A DNA stretch of 64,000 nt, taken from positions 1 through 64,000 of IMG/VR virus record IMGVR_UViG_3300008267_000011. One strand, written 5' to 3'. The stretch is from a virus. Every line of letters starts with the position of its first letter. Position 1 is the first letter of the stretch. The notes beneath the pieces were generated by a model, which did no database searches, was not told the DNA's origin, and worked only from the letters and a program-made list of their open reading frames with translations. Below, piece by piece: positions 43,554-51,951 of the stretch. Made by a program: the position numbers and the translations under genes.

Positions 43554-44573
43554 GTGCCATATAAAGTTAAAAAGCAAGGAGACAAGTACGTGGTATACAA
43601 AAAAGATACTGGTAAACGTGTAGGCGCTACTGCTGGAAACAAAGAAGCATTACGAAAGTATATGGCAGCCTTGCACATAAACACTAAAGAATCGACAATG
43701 AAATTAAAAAACCTTCTTCCCGAAGACGCAGCCACAGACGTCCAAGACCTTATTAAAAACGTATCTAACTACGAAGAGTTTGTTAATAAACTAGGTCAGT
43801 TAGCGCAAGACCCTAAAGTACAAGCTTTCTTGAAATCTGGAAAAGCAGACGGAGATCAGACAGATGATAAGTTTACAGCAACATCGAAAGCGATTCCTGT
43901 AAAAGAACTAAGACCAACTCAAAATGAGATTGACGTAGACGGATCGCTAAAATGGCCTCTAACCAAACCTGACTCACTCAAAAACTGCTTACAGAAAGGA
44001 CCAATAACAATTAAAGCACCAGTTGTCACATACAATGGAGAGTTTATTATAGACGGTCACCACAGATGGAGCCAACTGTACGCCATGAACAAAGAAGGGC
44101 AGATCAATTGCGTAGATTTAACAGGACCTAAGATGGACCCAATCCAAGTACTAAAAGTAGTTCAGCTTGCAATAGCAGCTGACCTAGGTAAGGTACCAGT
44201 AGCTACAGTCAAGGGAAATAACTTACTTAAACTCGATGGTAAGCAAGTAGCAGAGTACGTAAAGAAGACTATTACTGGAGATTGTGTAAAGGTATTTAAT
44301 ACAATGCGTAGTGCTGCATTAGGCAAACTCGATCCTAACAGCATAGCAGGTAAGGTGATTGTTCCAAACGTCATGGAGATGAAAAAAACATCACAACCAG
44401 CACCAGGAGCACCAAAGAGAGATGTAATGCCTCAGACAGACGATGCTACAAACGCTATGAGTATGATTGCAAAAGGTGCAGTAAACTACAACGATCCTTA
44501 CGTAGCTGAACAAAAATTACGTAGAGCAATTCGCAAAGCAATATTGCAAGAAGTCAAAAGACTAAAAAAATAA
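43554..44573 (+). CDS. ParB-like nuclease-domain protein with leading MPYKVKK module
   Basis: It starts with GTG (339 aa). Residues 1-45 are a stand-alone-type module (PYKVKKQGDKYVVYKKDTGK, then KEALRKYMAALH) that I recall as a separate small protein in other phages. An in-frame ATG at 43698 begins MKLKNLLPEDAATD, a tag like its neighbours with an L-P-E/D site, so a shorter product is possible. Residues about 120-230 are ParB/sulfiredoxin-like (GEFIIDGHHRWSQLYAMN near 162-179). The C-terminus is basic helix (LRRAIRKAILQEVKRLKK). A DNA-binding or nuclease role is possible; an internal head protein is inferred. Confidence 0.7.
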   Translation: MPYKVKKQGDKYVVYKKDTGKRVGATAGNKEALRKYMAALHINTKESTMKLKNLLPEDAATDVQDLIKNVSNYEEFVNKLGQLAQDPKVQAFLKSGKADGDQTDDKFTATSKAIPVKELRPTQNEIDVDGSLKWPLTKPDSLKNCLQKGPITIKAPVVTYNGEFIIDGHHRWSQLYAMNKEGQINCVDLTGPKMDPIQVLKVVQLAIAADLGKVPVATVKGNNLLKLDGKQVAEYVKKTITGDCVKVFNTMRSAALGKLDPNSIAGKVIVPNVMEMKKTSQPAPGAPKRDVMPQTDDATNAMSMIAKGAVNYNDPYVAEQKLRRAIRKAILQEVKRLKK

Positions 44574-44601
44574 GTTTAACCAAACCCCACGTAAATGGAA
44601 G

Positions 44602-44814
44602 GTGATAGTAGACAACAAGAAAATATCGAAACAGACCTTAGCGACCTGGTGCATGATGCTGGCTCTATTCTTCAATCCTCTTGGATTCGACGTAGTCCAG
44701 TACTGGCTAATTGCCTTAACTGGGAGTCTATGGAGCGCCAATATTGCTTTGTATTGTGTGGCGGGACTATTCTTTGGGCTATCCATCTTGCTACGCTGTT
44801 TATCTAAACAATGA
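44602..44814 (+). CDS. Two-helix membrane protein (70 aa)
   Basis: The GTG start at 44602 gives MIVDNKKISKQTLATW, then two hydrophobic helices (about 14-36 and 44-64) separated by LTGSLWSA. A competing frame at 44595 (70 aa) was rejected. I recall similar small proteins with LFFNPLGFD and a terminal FFGL(S/Y) helix in marine T4-like phages. Holin or inner-membrane accessory are possible roles. It ends two bases before a TATTTAT element. Confidence 0.65.
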   Translation: MIVDNKKISKQTLATWCMMLALFFNPLGFDVVQYWLIALTGSLWSANIALYCVAGLFFGLSILLRCLSKQ

Positions 44815-44815
44815 C

Positions 44816-44822
44816 TATTTAT
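44816..44822 (+). promoter_or_regulatory. Candidate late promoter TATTTAT
   Basis: The heptamer ends 4 bases before the ATG at 44827 and begins one base after the preceding stop, leaving no room for a normal leader. Confidence 0.6.
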
Positions 44823-44826
44823 TAAC

Positions 44827-45105
44827 ATGAACACGAACCCAAAAACATTAGTAGCCGTAAAGTGGGCCGACCTAAAGACATCGTCAGACTTAACAGATTT
44901 CATATTAGATCAAATGCAAGACGGTGATCAAAACGCACAAAGCTATATAACAAGACAATGGTTAGCAGGCACACTCACAGCATTAAAGGATCTTGATTCT
45001 ACAATTGAAGATGAGGAAGACTTTGATCCAAAGCTAACAAGAGAGCTTGCGGAAGTAGCAAAGGTCGTTACCGCAAAAGGAATACAAATAATTTTAGTAG
45101 AATGA
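44827..45105 (+). CDS. Hypothetical protein (92 aa)
   Basis: A helical acidic protein (TDFILDQMQDGDQNAQSYIT; DSTIEDEEDFDPKLTREL) without known motif. It is the first gene behind a candidate late promoter and overlaps the tagged 45.1 kb gene by four bases. A small head-assembly or core function is possible from context only. Confidence 0.6.
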   Translation: MNTNPKTLVAVKWADLKTSSDLTDFILDQMQDGDQNAQSYITRQWLAGTLTALKDLDSTIEDEEDFDPKLTRELAEVAKVVTAKGIQIILVE

Positions 45106-45509
45106 AACTGATCAACCTAATACCTCTAAGAGAGGCAGACGAGCCAACTTCACCAGAATTGATCGCTACTCCTTACTTCCGTGAATTTCAAACAGCTCAT
45201 GGATACAAGCCATTGTTTAAGTACTTAGGTACAAAGAGCGAGGAGATGATCTTTGTTGCTGACTTAACAGAATTTGGCATGCTAGATTTGATCATCAGCG
45301 ATGCAAAGCTTGTTGCTAAGATAACGGAGAAGACTGCAATCTTTGGAATCGTATACACTCTAACTGGATTAGAGCGTTTTGATGCAACTGTTTGTGCAAT
45401 GAAACAAAAGGATGGTGTTATCGAGCGTATCACATTCGATAACAAAGACAAGAAAAATTTTGGAGCAGCACAAACAAACTTCTTAAAAGTAATTGAAGAC
45501 CAAAAGTAA
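45102..45509 (+). CDS. Tagged protein MKLINLIPLREA (135 aa), putative internal head protein
   Basis: The first 12 residues, MKLINLIPLREA, fit the tag family with an L-R-E/A cleavage site after E11, leaving a 124-residue mature protein. The remainder is a compact alpha/beta domain (EMIFVADLTEFGMLDLIISD; IFGIVYTLTGLERFDATVCA), not recognised. It lies in a run of ATG-overlapping genes just before the terminase. Confidence 0.65.
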   Translation: MKLINLIPLREADEPTSPELIATPYFREFQTAHGYKPLFKYLGTKSEEMIFVADLTEFGMLDLIISDAKLVAKITEKTAIFGIVYTLTGLERFDATVCAMKQKDGVIERITFDNKDKKNFGAAQTNFLKVIEDQK

Positions 45510-46174
45510 TGTTTAAAGTACTAGACTATAAATTAGTACCACATCCATACATTAGCGAGCCACTACCAGACGAATCAGTATTTGAAAGGTTAGTGGCTCC
45601 TGAATTTTTTGATAGGTTTGGCTACGAGCTAACCTACATCGAAAGCCTCTATCATCAACACAACAACATACCAGGACACGTACTAGTGCCAGGAAGTCCT
45701 ACAGATGCAGCAGCTTGCATACAGGACTGGATGATACAGGAACAACAACATCCAAACATTTTCTTAGATCATTGCCATCTTAATACGAGATATGCTTACA
45801 AAGGAGAAGCGTTAGAGCAGTTAAAAAGGCTTAGCAAAAAGTACCCACGGTTGGTAAAGATTCTAAACATTAAACCAAAATACATGGTTGATTTTTGTGT
45901 GGATTACATTACGGACGGAAAGGTAGTTGAGTTGGTTCACATAGAGCACGACTTCCATGAATTTGAGCAGTACAAGAGCCATATTGCTTTTTGCGAAGTT
46001 CTTATAGCGGAGGCAAATTGGGGTAAGGTCTACAAAGATTTAAAGCCGTTTTTCGAGACAGAATACAACTACGATGAGTATGCACAAGCGCAGTACAAGG
46101 CAAAATACTTTGGATTTGATAAGCTAGACTACTTACATGAGCCAAAAATGTTATCGTATAAGAAGGTTTACTGA
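45509..46174 (+). CDS. Hypothetical protein (221 aa)
   Basis: It starts on the last base of the preceding stop. Histidine and aromatic residues are frequent (LYHQHNNIPGHVLVPG; NIFLDHCHLNTRYAYKGEAL; VELVHIEHDFHEFEQYKSH). This could indicate a metal site, but no family is recognised. There is no tag, membrane helix or signal. The conserved-looking aromatic C-terminus (YKAKYFGFDKLDYLHEPKM) suggests a well-folded protein. Confidence 0.6.
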   Translation: MFKVLDYKLVPHPYISEPLPDESVFERLVAPEFFDRFGYELTYIESLYHQHNNIPGHVLVPGSPTDAAACIQDWMIQEQQHPNIFLDHCHLNTRYAYKGEALEQLKRLSKKYPRLVKILNIKPKYMVDFCVDYITDGKVVELVHIEHDFHEFEQYKSHIAFCEVLIAEANWGKVYKDLKPFFETEYNYDEYAQAQYKAKYFGFDKLDYLHEPKMLSYKKVY

Positions 46175-46181
46175 TATTTAT
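46175..46181 (+). promoter_or_regulatory. Candidate late promoter TATTTAT
   Basis: The heptamer starts on the base after the TGA stop of the preceding gene and ends 16 bases before the ATG at 46198. Confidence 0.6.
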
Positions 46182-46197
46182 TTAAAAACCACATAAA

Positions 46198-46515
46198 ATG
46201 CGTATAAAAGAATCACAATTTAGAGCACTTGTTCGTAGAGAGATTAAAGCTCTTTTGGAAGCTAACGAAGAAGAGCCAGAAATGACTGGAGCTCCAGAAG
46301 CAGGCGCTGAAGAACAACCAGAACCAGAACAAGAAGAGGTTAGCAAAGCTACAAGAATGGCACAAAAGCTTGTTGAGAAGATCAAACAAGATAGCGAACT
46401 TACATCAGCTGAGTCTATCCAGGATATGTTTGTTGTGTTTATTGAATCAATGGGATTCAGCAACGAAACAAAGCTTAGAATTTTACAAAGCGTTAAATCA
46501 GAAACGATCCGATGA
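46198..46515 (+). CDS. Acidic small protein with SQFRALVRREI N-terminus (105 aa)
   Basis: The N-terminus RIKESQFRALVRREIKALLE is an amphipathic helix ending L-L-E/A. It is related to the start of the 12.7 kb protein (LSQFKSMLRELIREEV). An acidic, Pro/Ala-rich low-complexity stretch (EEEPEMTGAPEAGAEEQPEP) and a C-terminal helical domain follow. The composition resembles prohead core proteins of T4-like phages. It overlaps the next gene by four bases, upstream of the terminase. Confidence 0.65.
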   Translation: MRIKESQFRALVRREIKALLEANEEEPEMTGAPEAGAEEQPEPEQEEVSKATRMAQKLVEKIKQDSELTSAESIQDMFVVFIESMGFSNETKLRILQSVKSETIR

Positions 46516-46883
46516 AAACTTCGCATATAATTAAGCGTCTGCAAGAAGATACAGCTTACCAAGAGTTCTTTAAAAAGGCTATGGATAAGTTTGGTATTAG
46601 TTCAATTGGTGATTTAGATGGAGAAAAGAAAAAGCAATTTTTCAACTACATCGACAAAAACTACACAGCTAAGGTTGAAGAAGGTTATATGCCAAATGAT
46701 AGCAGTATCTCAAGAGAGGTACAGGCCGTTGGAAATCAGATCGACACTATACTAGGAGACCTTAGTGCAAGATTTAAAGTACCAAGCCAAGACTTGTCCA
46801 AGTTAGCAGATCTTATTTGGGACTACGCTGATGTATATGCAGAATCTCGAATTGAAGCCTTAGAAGGCGATAGAAGTTTCTAA
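46512..46883 (+). CDS. Small tagged protein upstream of terminase (123 aa)
   Basis: The start MKTSHIIKRLQEDTAYQEFF carries a possible L-Q-E/D site after E12. The middle (FFKKAMDKFGISSIGDLDGE, then KKKQFFNYIDKNYTAK) is a helical module I recall from several marine T4-like phage proteins. The C-terminal 50 residues are helical and acidic. By position it could be a small terminase-like factor (gp16), but it lacks a recognisable DNA-binding motif, and the tag argues for a head-core protein. Confidence 0.6.
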   Translation: MKTSHIIKRLQEDTAYQEFFKKAMDKFGISSIGDLDGEKKKQFFNYIDKNYTAKVEEGYMPNDSSISREVQAVGNQIDTILGDLSARFKVPSQDLSKLADLIWDYADVYAESRIEALEGDRSF

Positions 46884-46900
46884 AACAATAACAGTTACGT

Positions 46901-48475
46901 ATGTCAGAAAAGACCTTAAAAGAGATCATTAAGGAGGAGTACGTTAAGTGCGCTACTAATCCTGGGTACTTTATTAACAAGTACTGCATGATCCAACATC
47001 CAACGAGAGGAAAGATACCTTTCCACTTATACCCATATCAGGTAACTACGTTGGATGACTTTATGAAGTTCGATAGAACAATCGTACTAAAGTCTCGTCA
47101 GCTTGGCATCAGTACGCTTATTGCAGCTTATAGTCTATGGTTGATTCTTTTCCATAGCGATAAGAACGTGCTCGTAGTAGCGATTGATCAAAACACATCC
47201 AAGAACCTTGTAACAAAGGTTCGAGTTATGTTTGACAACTTACCAAGTTGGTTAAAGATGAAATGTGTAGAGAGTAATAAACTCTCAATGCGATTATCAA
47301 ACGGTTCTCAAATTAAAGCAGTAGCAAGTACAGGAACATCAGGACGTTCAGAGGCACTATCGTTGGTTATTATTGACGAGGCAGCTTTCGTAGATGGAGC
47401 TGAAGAGTTGTGGGCATCCTTGCAACAAACGCTATCTACTGGAGGACAGGGTATCCTATTATCGACTCCAAATGGTACTGGTAACTTTTTCCATAAGATT
47501 TGGATTAAGGCAGAGGCTGGAGAAAATAAGTTTAAGACTATTCGCCTACCTTGGCAAGTGCATCCAGAAAGAGACCAAGAGTGGAGAGATAGGCAAGACG
47601 CTGAGTTGGGTCTCAGATTAGCAGCACAAGAGTGCGATTGCGACTTTAGTAGTTCGGGTAATACACTAGTGGATCCTGGATTAATACAATGGTACTTGGC
47701 AACATATGCACAAGAACCAGTAGAGAGGAGAGGTGCAGACCAAAGCTATTGGTTATGGGAACAACCATCAATGAGCAAGAGCTATATTGTAACAGCAGAC
47801 GTTGCTCGAGGTGATGGATCCGATTACTCAGCATTTCATGTAATTGAACCAGAAAGCTTAACTCAAGTAGCGGAGTTTAAAGGCCAATTAACAACAAAGG
47901 ATTTTGGAAACATGCTAGTAAACGTAGCTACGGAGTGGAATGATGCATTGCTGGTAATAGAAAATAACAACGTAGGTTGGGCAACCATTCAACAAGTTTT
48001 AGATAGAGGCTACAAAAACCTATACTACACATACAAGAGCGACGTATTAGACTCAGACGTCTTCTTAGCAAAAGGATACGACTTAGTCAGCAAGATTGAT
48101 ATGGTTGCTGGATTTACAATGTCACATAAGGTCAGACCACTTGCAATTAGTAAGTTTGATTTGCTAACCCGCGAAAAAAGCATTATATTCAGAAGTAAGC
48201 GATTTATGGATGAGTTAGCTACTTTCATTTGGAAAGAGGGCAAAGCTCAAGCAGCAAATGGATATAATGACGACTTAGTAATGTGTATGTGTCAGGGTAT
48301 TTGGGTTAGAGATACGGCTTTAAGATTAAGACAAGCTGGTATTGATATTACAAAGGCATCTCTTAACGCATCAAAGAGTTCAGCAACGCTTTACTCTGGA
48401 ACAACGTTCAGGTCAAGTAACCCATGGAAGCAGAATGTCCAAGGTCGCGATGAAGATTTAACGTGGTTATTGTAA
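46901..48475 (+). CDS. 17: Terminase large subunit, gp17-like
   Basis: The protein has 524 residues. The ATPase domain has the P-loop variant KSRQLGIST (64-72), Walker B LVIIDE (155-160) and coupling motif LLSTPNG (187-193). The nuclease domain has D in TADVARGDGSDY near 300, E in LLVIENNNVG near 350 and DD in GYNDDLVMC near 455. The motor packages DNA into the prohead and cuts concatemers. The P-loop has Ile-Ser where T4 gp17 has Lys-Thr (SRQLGKT), a form also used by other terminases with the basic residue at the loop start. The leader is A-rich with no TATTTAT, so it is probably transcribed from 46175. Confidence 0.93.
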   Translation: MSEKTLKEIIKEEYVKCATNPGYFINKYCMIQHPTRGKIPFHLYPYQVTTLDDFMKFDRTIVLKSRQLGISTLIAAYSLWLILFHSDKNVLVVAIDQNTSKNLVTKVRVMFDNLPSWLKMKCVESNKLSMRLSNGSQIKAVASTGTSGRSEALSLVIIDEAAFVDGAEELWASLQQTLSTGGQGILLSTPNGTGNFFHKIWIKAEAGENKFKTIRLPWQVHPERDQEWRDRQDAELGLRLAAQECDCDFSSSGNTLVDPGLIQWYLATYAQEPVERRGADQSYWLWEQPSMSKSYIVTADVARGDGSDYSAFHVIEPESLTQVAEFKGQLTTKDFGNMLVNVATEWNDALLVIENNNVGWATIQQVLDRGYKNLYYTYKSDVLDSDVFLAKGYDLVSKIDMVAGFTMSHKVRPLAISKFDLLTREKSIIFRSKRFMDELATFIWKEGKAQAANGYNDDLVMCMCQGIWVRDTALRLRQAGIDITKASLNASKSSATLYSGTTFRSSNPWKQNVQGRDEDLTWLL

Positions 48476-48483
48476 GTACCACA

Positions 48484-48490
48484 TATTTAT
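48484..48490 (+). promoter_or_regulatory. Candidate late promoter TATTTAT
   Basis: The heptamer ends 18 bases before the portal ATG at 48509, in a 33-base gap after the terminase gene. Confidence 0.65.
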
Positions 48491-48508
48491 CTAAAAGCGC
48501 TTTAAAAT

Positions 48509-50317
48509 ATGGCAGAGAACAATCCTTCTCTATTTCAGAGGTTACAGAGATTGTTTTCCACCGATGTTATCATTCGTAACGTTGGAGGGAATCAATTAAA
48601 AGTTATAGACGTTGACAAAGTACAGTCAAGTGGTAACATTGATCAGAATCGACGTGTAGATCGCTTCTCCCGTATGTATCAAAACATGCCGGGATTTTCC
48701 TATTATCATGGACAGCTTCACTTAGCTACTCGTCTAGAGTTGTTTAAGGACTACGAAGCAATGGACACAGATAGTATTATTTCATCCGCTTTGGATTTGT
48801 ACGCTGATGAGTGTACAACAAAAGATGAGATGGGTAATGTTTTAATTATCCGATCTCCAAATGAAAAAGTACAGAAGGTATTGCATAACTTATTTTACGA
48901 CATTCTAAATGTTGAATTTAACTTATGGCCTTGGACTAGAAACCTACTAAAGTACGGAGACTTCTTCTTAAAACTAAACATAGCAGATAAGTACGGTATC
49001 ATTGGTGTAGAGCCAATGGCAGCTTATGAGATCATTCGTGAAGAAAACTTTGATCCAGAGAACCCATCGAGAGTTAGATTCAAGAGAGATTTTTCTGCAC
49101 TAGCTGCAAGATCTCACGTCGTTAACACAGAGACTGAGGAGTTTGAGAACTACGAAGTTGCTCACTTCCGTCTATTAACGGACACAAACTTCTTGCCATA
49201 CGGACGTTCTCTAATTGAACCTGCAAGAAAGGTTTGGAAACAGATCACTCTAATGGAAGATGCGATGTTGATTCACCGTATTATGCGTGCTCCAGACAAG
49301 CGTGTATTTAAAATCGATATCGGAAACATTCCACCAAACGAAGTAGATGCTTACATGGAAGGAATGATCAACCGTATCAAGAAAGTTCCTTTTGTCGATC
49401 CTGAGACAGGACAATACAACTTGAAGTACAACATGATGAACCTACTTGAGGACTTCTACTTCCCAGTACGTGGAGGAGAGAGTGCAACAGCTGTAGAGTC
49501 TTTGGCGGGTGTACAATATGACAGTATCCAAGACATTGAATACCTTAAAGCTCGTTTGTTGGGATCATTGAAGATTCCAAAAGCTTTCCTAGGATTTGAA
49601 GAAGACATCTCAGGTAAGGCAACACTAGCATCACAAGACTTTCGTTTTGCTAGAACAGTTGAGCGTATTCAACGCATTATTGCTAGTGAGCTTTACAAGA
49701 TAGCAATCATTCACCTTTACTCACAAGGATTTAACGACCAAGACCTAGTTGATTTTGAACTAGAACTGACTGTAGGATCATCCGTATACGAAAAAGAAAA
49801 GGTTGAGATTTGGTCAAGCAAAGTTACCCTAGCTGGTGATATGGTTGACAAAAAGCTATTTAGTCGTCAATGGGTATATGAAAACCTATTTGGTATGTCC
49901 GATGATGAGTTCCTAAAAGAACAAGAGAGAATGGTTCAAGATTACAAATTACAATTTCGTCTTGAGCAGATTAAAACAGAAGGTAATGATCCAGTTAAGA
50001 CAGGAATGTCCTTTGGTACTCCACACGACCTTGCATCACTATATAAAGGTAATGGAGGAGTTCCAGGTGGGTACGATGAGAAGATGCCTGAAGGAGGCTG
50101 GCCAGGTGCTGGACGTCCAGAGGAATCAGGTACATATGGTACACATAAGCACCCATTAGGTTGGGATCCTTTGGGAAACAAAGGAAGAAGGGTTAATGAA
50201 GAGTTTACAATGTTTATTAGAAATTTGAAAGGGAGTGCATTGAAGCAGACAATTGGTAACACATCTGAAATTTCAGAGCCAGATTTGCTCTCAGAGTCTA
50301 ACATTTTAAACGATTAA
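48509..50317 (+). CDS. 20: Portal protein, gp20-like
   Basis: The 602-residue protein follows the terminase, as expected of a T4-type portal. Typical stretches are SRMYQNMPGFSYYHGQLHLA, then LFKDYEAMDTDSIISSALDL (early clip/wing region), YGRSLIEPARKVWKQITLME and AMLIHRIMRAPDKRVFKIDI. YLKARLLGSLKIPKAFLGFE lies in the crown-proximal region. The C-terminal 90 residues are Gly/Pro-rich and flexible. The dodecameric portal is the DNA gate, nucleates prohead assembly and binds the terminase. Confidence 0.93.
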   Translation: MAENNPSLFQRLQRLFSTDVIIRNVGGNQLKVIDVDKVQSSGNIDQNRRVDRFSRMYQNMPGFSYYHGQLHLATRLELFKDYEAMDTDSIISSALDLYADECTTKDEMGNVLIIRSPNEKVQKVLHNLFYDILNVEFNLWPWTRNLLKYGDFFLKLNIADKYGIIGVEPMAAYEIIREENFDPENPSRVRFKRDFSALAARSHVVNTETEEFENYEVAHFRLLTDTNFLPYGRSLIEPARKVWKQITLMEDAMLIHRIMRAPDKRVFKIDIGNIPPNEVDAYMEGMINRIKKVPFVDPETGQYNLKYNMMNLLEDFYFPVRGGESATAVESLAGVQYDSIQDIEYLKARLLGSLKIPKAFLGFEEDISGKATLASQDFRFARTVERIQRIIASELYKIAIIHLYSQGFNDQDLVDFELELTVGSSVYEKEKVEIWSSKVTLAGDMVDKKLFSRQWVYENLFGMSDDEFLKEQERMVQDYKLQFRLEQIKTEGNDPVKTGMSFGTPHDLASLYKGNGGVPGGYDEKMPEGGWPGAGRPEESGTYGTHKHPLGWDPLGNKGRRVNEEFTMFIRNLKGSALKQTIGNTSEISEPDLLSESNILND

Positions 50318-50330
50318 CCGAACTAATACA

Positions 50331-50337
50331 TATTTAT
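50331..50337 (+). promoter_or_regulatory. Candidate late promoter TATTTAT
   Basis: The heptamer ends 6 bases before the ATG at 50344, in the 26-base gap after the portal gene. Confidence 0.6.
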
Positions 50338-50343
50338 TACTAG

Positions 50344-51213
50344 ATGAAAAAATCGAGCCACAACAAAATTAAGAATACAATAATCTTGTTTGAGTTGCTT
50401 ACAAGACAAGTAGCATCCGATACGCTGAAGGGTGTCGAAAAGTCGCCTGCATTAACCATCATTAAGAACCACTTCAAGTCCAACTCAGCACTAGGAAAGG
50501 AATTGGTAATGTATCAGACGTTGGTAAACGAAAGCTACAAAAGTAAGGCTAAGGCAACTTCGTTGATGAGTACTGTAGTTGGGTTAAGAAAGAAGCTAAC
50601 TAACGAATCTCTAAAAAAAGAGAAGTATGAATTGATCCGCGAGATCAAAAAGCATTACGATCTAGCAGCCTTCTTTAATACTAAGATTCAAAGCTACAAA
50701 CTATTTGCATCAATATACAGAGTATTTGAAGGTGTATCAGTAGCACGTGCAGCTGAGTTAGTCGATAGTCGTTTTACGATTATTGAGCACTTGACTCGAA
50801 CAAAGCAAAAGACTGCAGAGGACGGATCAGCTATCGTACTTAATGAGTATAAGAAGCAGGATCAGGATGTTCGTTTACTAGCGTATCAGTTAATGGTTGA
50901 TAAGTTTAATGCAAAGTATGCAGACCTTTCACCAAGACAAAGAAACATCCTAAAGGAATACATCAACAACGTATCAAACACTGATAACCTAAGAGAGTTT
51001 ATGCTTAAGGAAGCATACGCTTTGAAGTTGGAATTACAGAAGCAAGCAAAAGCTGTTACTGATAAGGTTGTTAAGATTAAACTTAACGAAGCTGTTGGTT
51101 TGATGAAGAAGTACGAAAAGACAAAGAGTGTTAAAGAGCACAACGTGCTATCACTTTTATTATACCATGAACTACTAAAAGAGCTAAGACATGCGCAAAA
51201 AGGATCTAAGTGA
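50344..51213 (+). CDS. Helical head-cluster protein of unknown function (289 aa)
   Basis: An all-helical basic protein (KKSSHNKIKNTIILFELLTR at the start; REFMLKEAYALKLELQKQAK later). It lies between portal and prohead protease, where T4-like phages keep prohead core genes (gp67, gp68). A head-core or portal-associated role is therefore plausible. It ends 23 bases into the next gene, indicating translational coupling. No enzyme motif is seen. Confidence 0.65.
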   Translation: MKKSSHNKIKNTIILFELLTRQVASDTLKGVEKSPALTIIKNHFKSNSALGKELVMYQTLVNESYKSKAKATSLMSTVVGLRKKLTNESLKKEKYELIREIKKHYDLAAFFNTKIQSYKLFASIYRVFEGVSVARAAELVDSRFTIIEHLTRTKQKTAEDGSAIVLNEYKKQDQDVRLLAYQLMVDKFNAKYADLSPRQRNILKEYINNVSNTDNLREFMLKEAYALKLELQKQAKAVTDKVVKIKLNEAVGLMKKYEKTKSVKEHNVLSLLLYHELLKELRHAQKGSK

Positions 51214-51940
51214 AGTACAGGCGTTTGTTAAAGAGCTGAACAAAAAGCTTAAAGAAGGTAGTACTACTGATGGAGCTGGTGGTTATCCAACTCCTAAAGC
51301 TTTTGTAGGTGATGAGGATGCTGAAGGAAGTAAGAAAGGCTTAGATGCCTCTACAGCATTTACTGTCAAGCCACCAAAGAAAAAAAAGTTCTTCATCGGA
51401 TATAAGGACCAGGGAGTTCACTTATCCGATATCAAAGAAGCAAACTACAGACAATTCAAAGAGGATGCTTCTATTCCAAACCACAAGAAAATCAATCAAG
51501 CCATTCTTGAGATCAATCGCAAGATTTCCGAAATTAATAAGCTATTTGAACACTCCATAAAGCTAAAAACAGAAACTCAAGTAGGAGATGAAAAATTGTG
51601 GAAGAAAACTAACGAAGCTTTGCTTAAGATTCATAGAAGATTAAACGAAGCAACTAAGCGTGTAAGAAACGTTGCAAATCTCAAAGAGATAGAAGTCAAT
51701 ACAGCTAAGGACAAGTTTCTAAAGATTTTTATGAGAGCTGGTATGACTATCGATGCACAAGACGTTGAGATAGTAAAGCAAGGCAACACCCACATTATCG
51801 ATGTGATGATAAATGGGGAACCTTCTGGATTTGATCTAGAAAACGACATCCTAACTTATCAAGGCTTTGATAAAGAAGTTGAGCTGGGAAATATTAACAG
51901 AGAACAAGAGGTTGCCGACAAGCTTAAAACAATATTCTGA
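51191..51940 (+). CDS. Head-cluster protein, possible prohead core component (249 aa)
   Basis: The N-terminus RKKDLSEVQAFVKELNKKLK, then EGSTTDGAGG, contains an L-K-E/G site near residue 22 followed by a flexible Gly-rich stretch. This is the pattern of a processed core protein. A helical middle (INQAILEINRKISEINKLFE) and a small C-terminal beta domain (QDVEIVKQGNTHIIDVMING) follow. It is located directly before the protease gene. Its function is inferred from position only. Confidence 0.6.
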   Translation: MRKKDLSEVQAFVKELNKKLKEGSTTDGAGGYPTPKAFVGDEDAEGSKKGLDASTAFTVKPPKKKKFFIGYKDQGVHLSDIKEANYRQFKEDASIPNHKKINQAILEINRKISEINKLFEHSIKLKTETQVGDEKLWKKTNEALLKIHRRLNEATKRVRNVANLKEIEVNTAKDKFLKIFMRAGMTIDAQDVEIVKQGNTHIIDVMINGEPSGFDLENDILTYQGFDKEVELGNINREQEVADKLKTIF

Positions 51941-51947
51941 TATTTAT
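51941..51947 (+). promoter_or_regulatory. Candidate late promoter TATTTAT
   Basis: The heptamer begins on the base after the TGA stop at 51938-51940 and ends 4 bases before the protease ATG at 51952. Confidence 0.6.
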
Positions 51948-51951
51948 TAAC

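Noticed and set aside
44595-44807. ATG-started 70-residue frame (MEGDSRQQENIETDLS...) overlapping the membrane gene
   Set aside because: The frame at 44602 encodes two clean hydrophobic helices and a phage-like LFFNPLGFD segment, while this one has irregular composition. GTG at 44602 is a credible start, so this frame is a shadow.
46512-46883. Small terminase subunit (gp16) upstream of gp17
   Set aside because: The position fits, but no helix-turn-helix or central oligomerisation helices are evident, and the tag-like N-terminus suggests a head-core protein.
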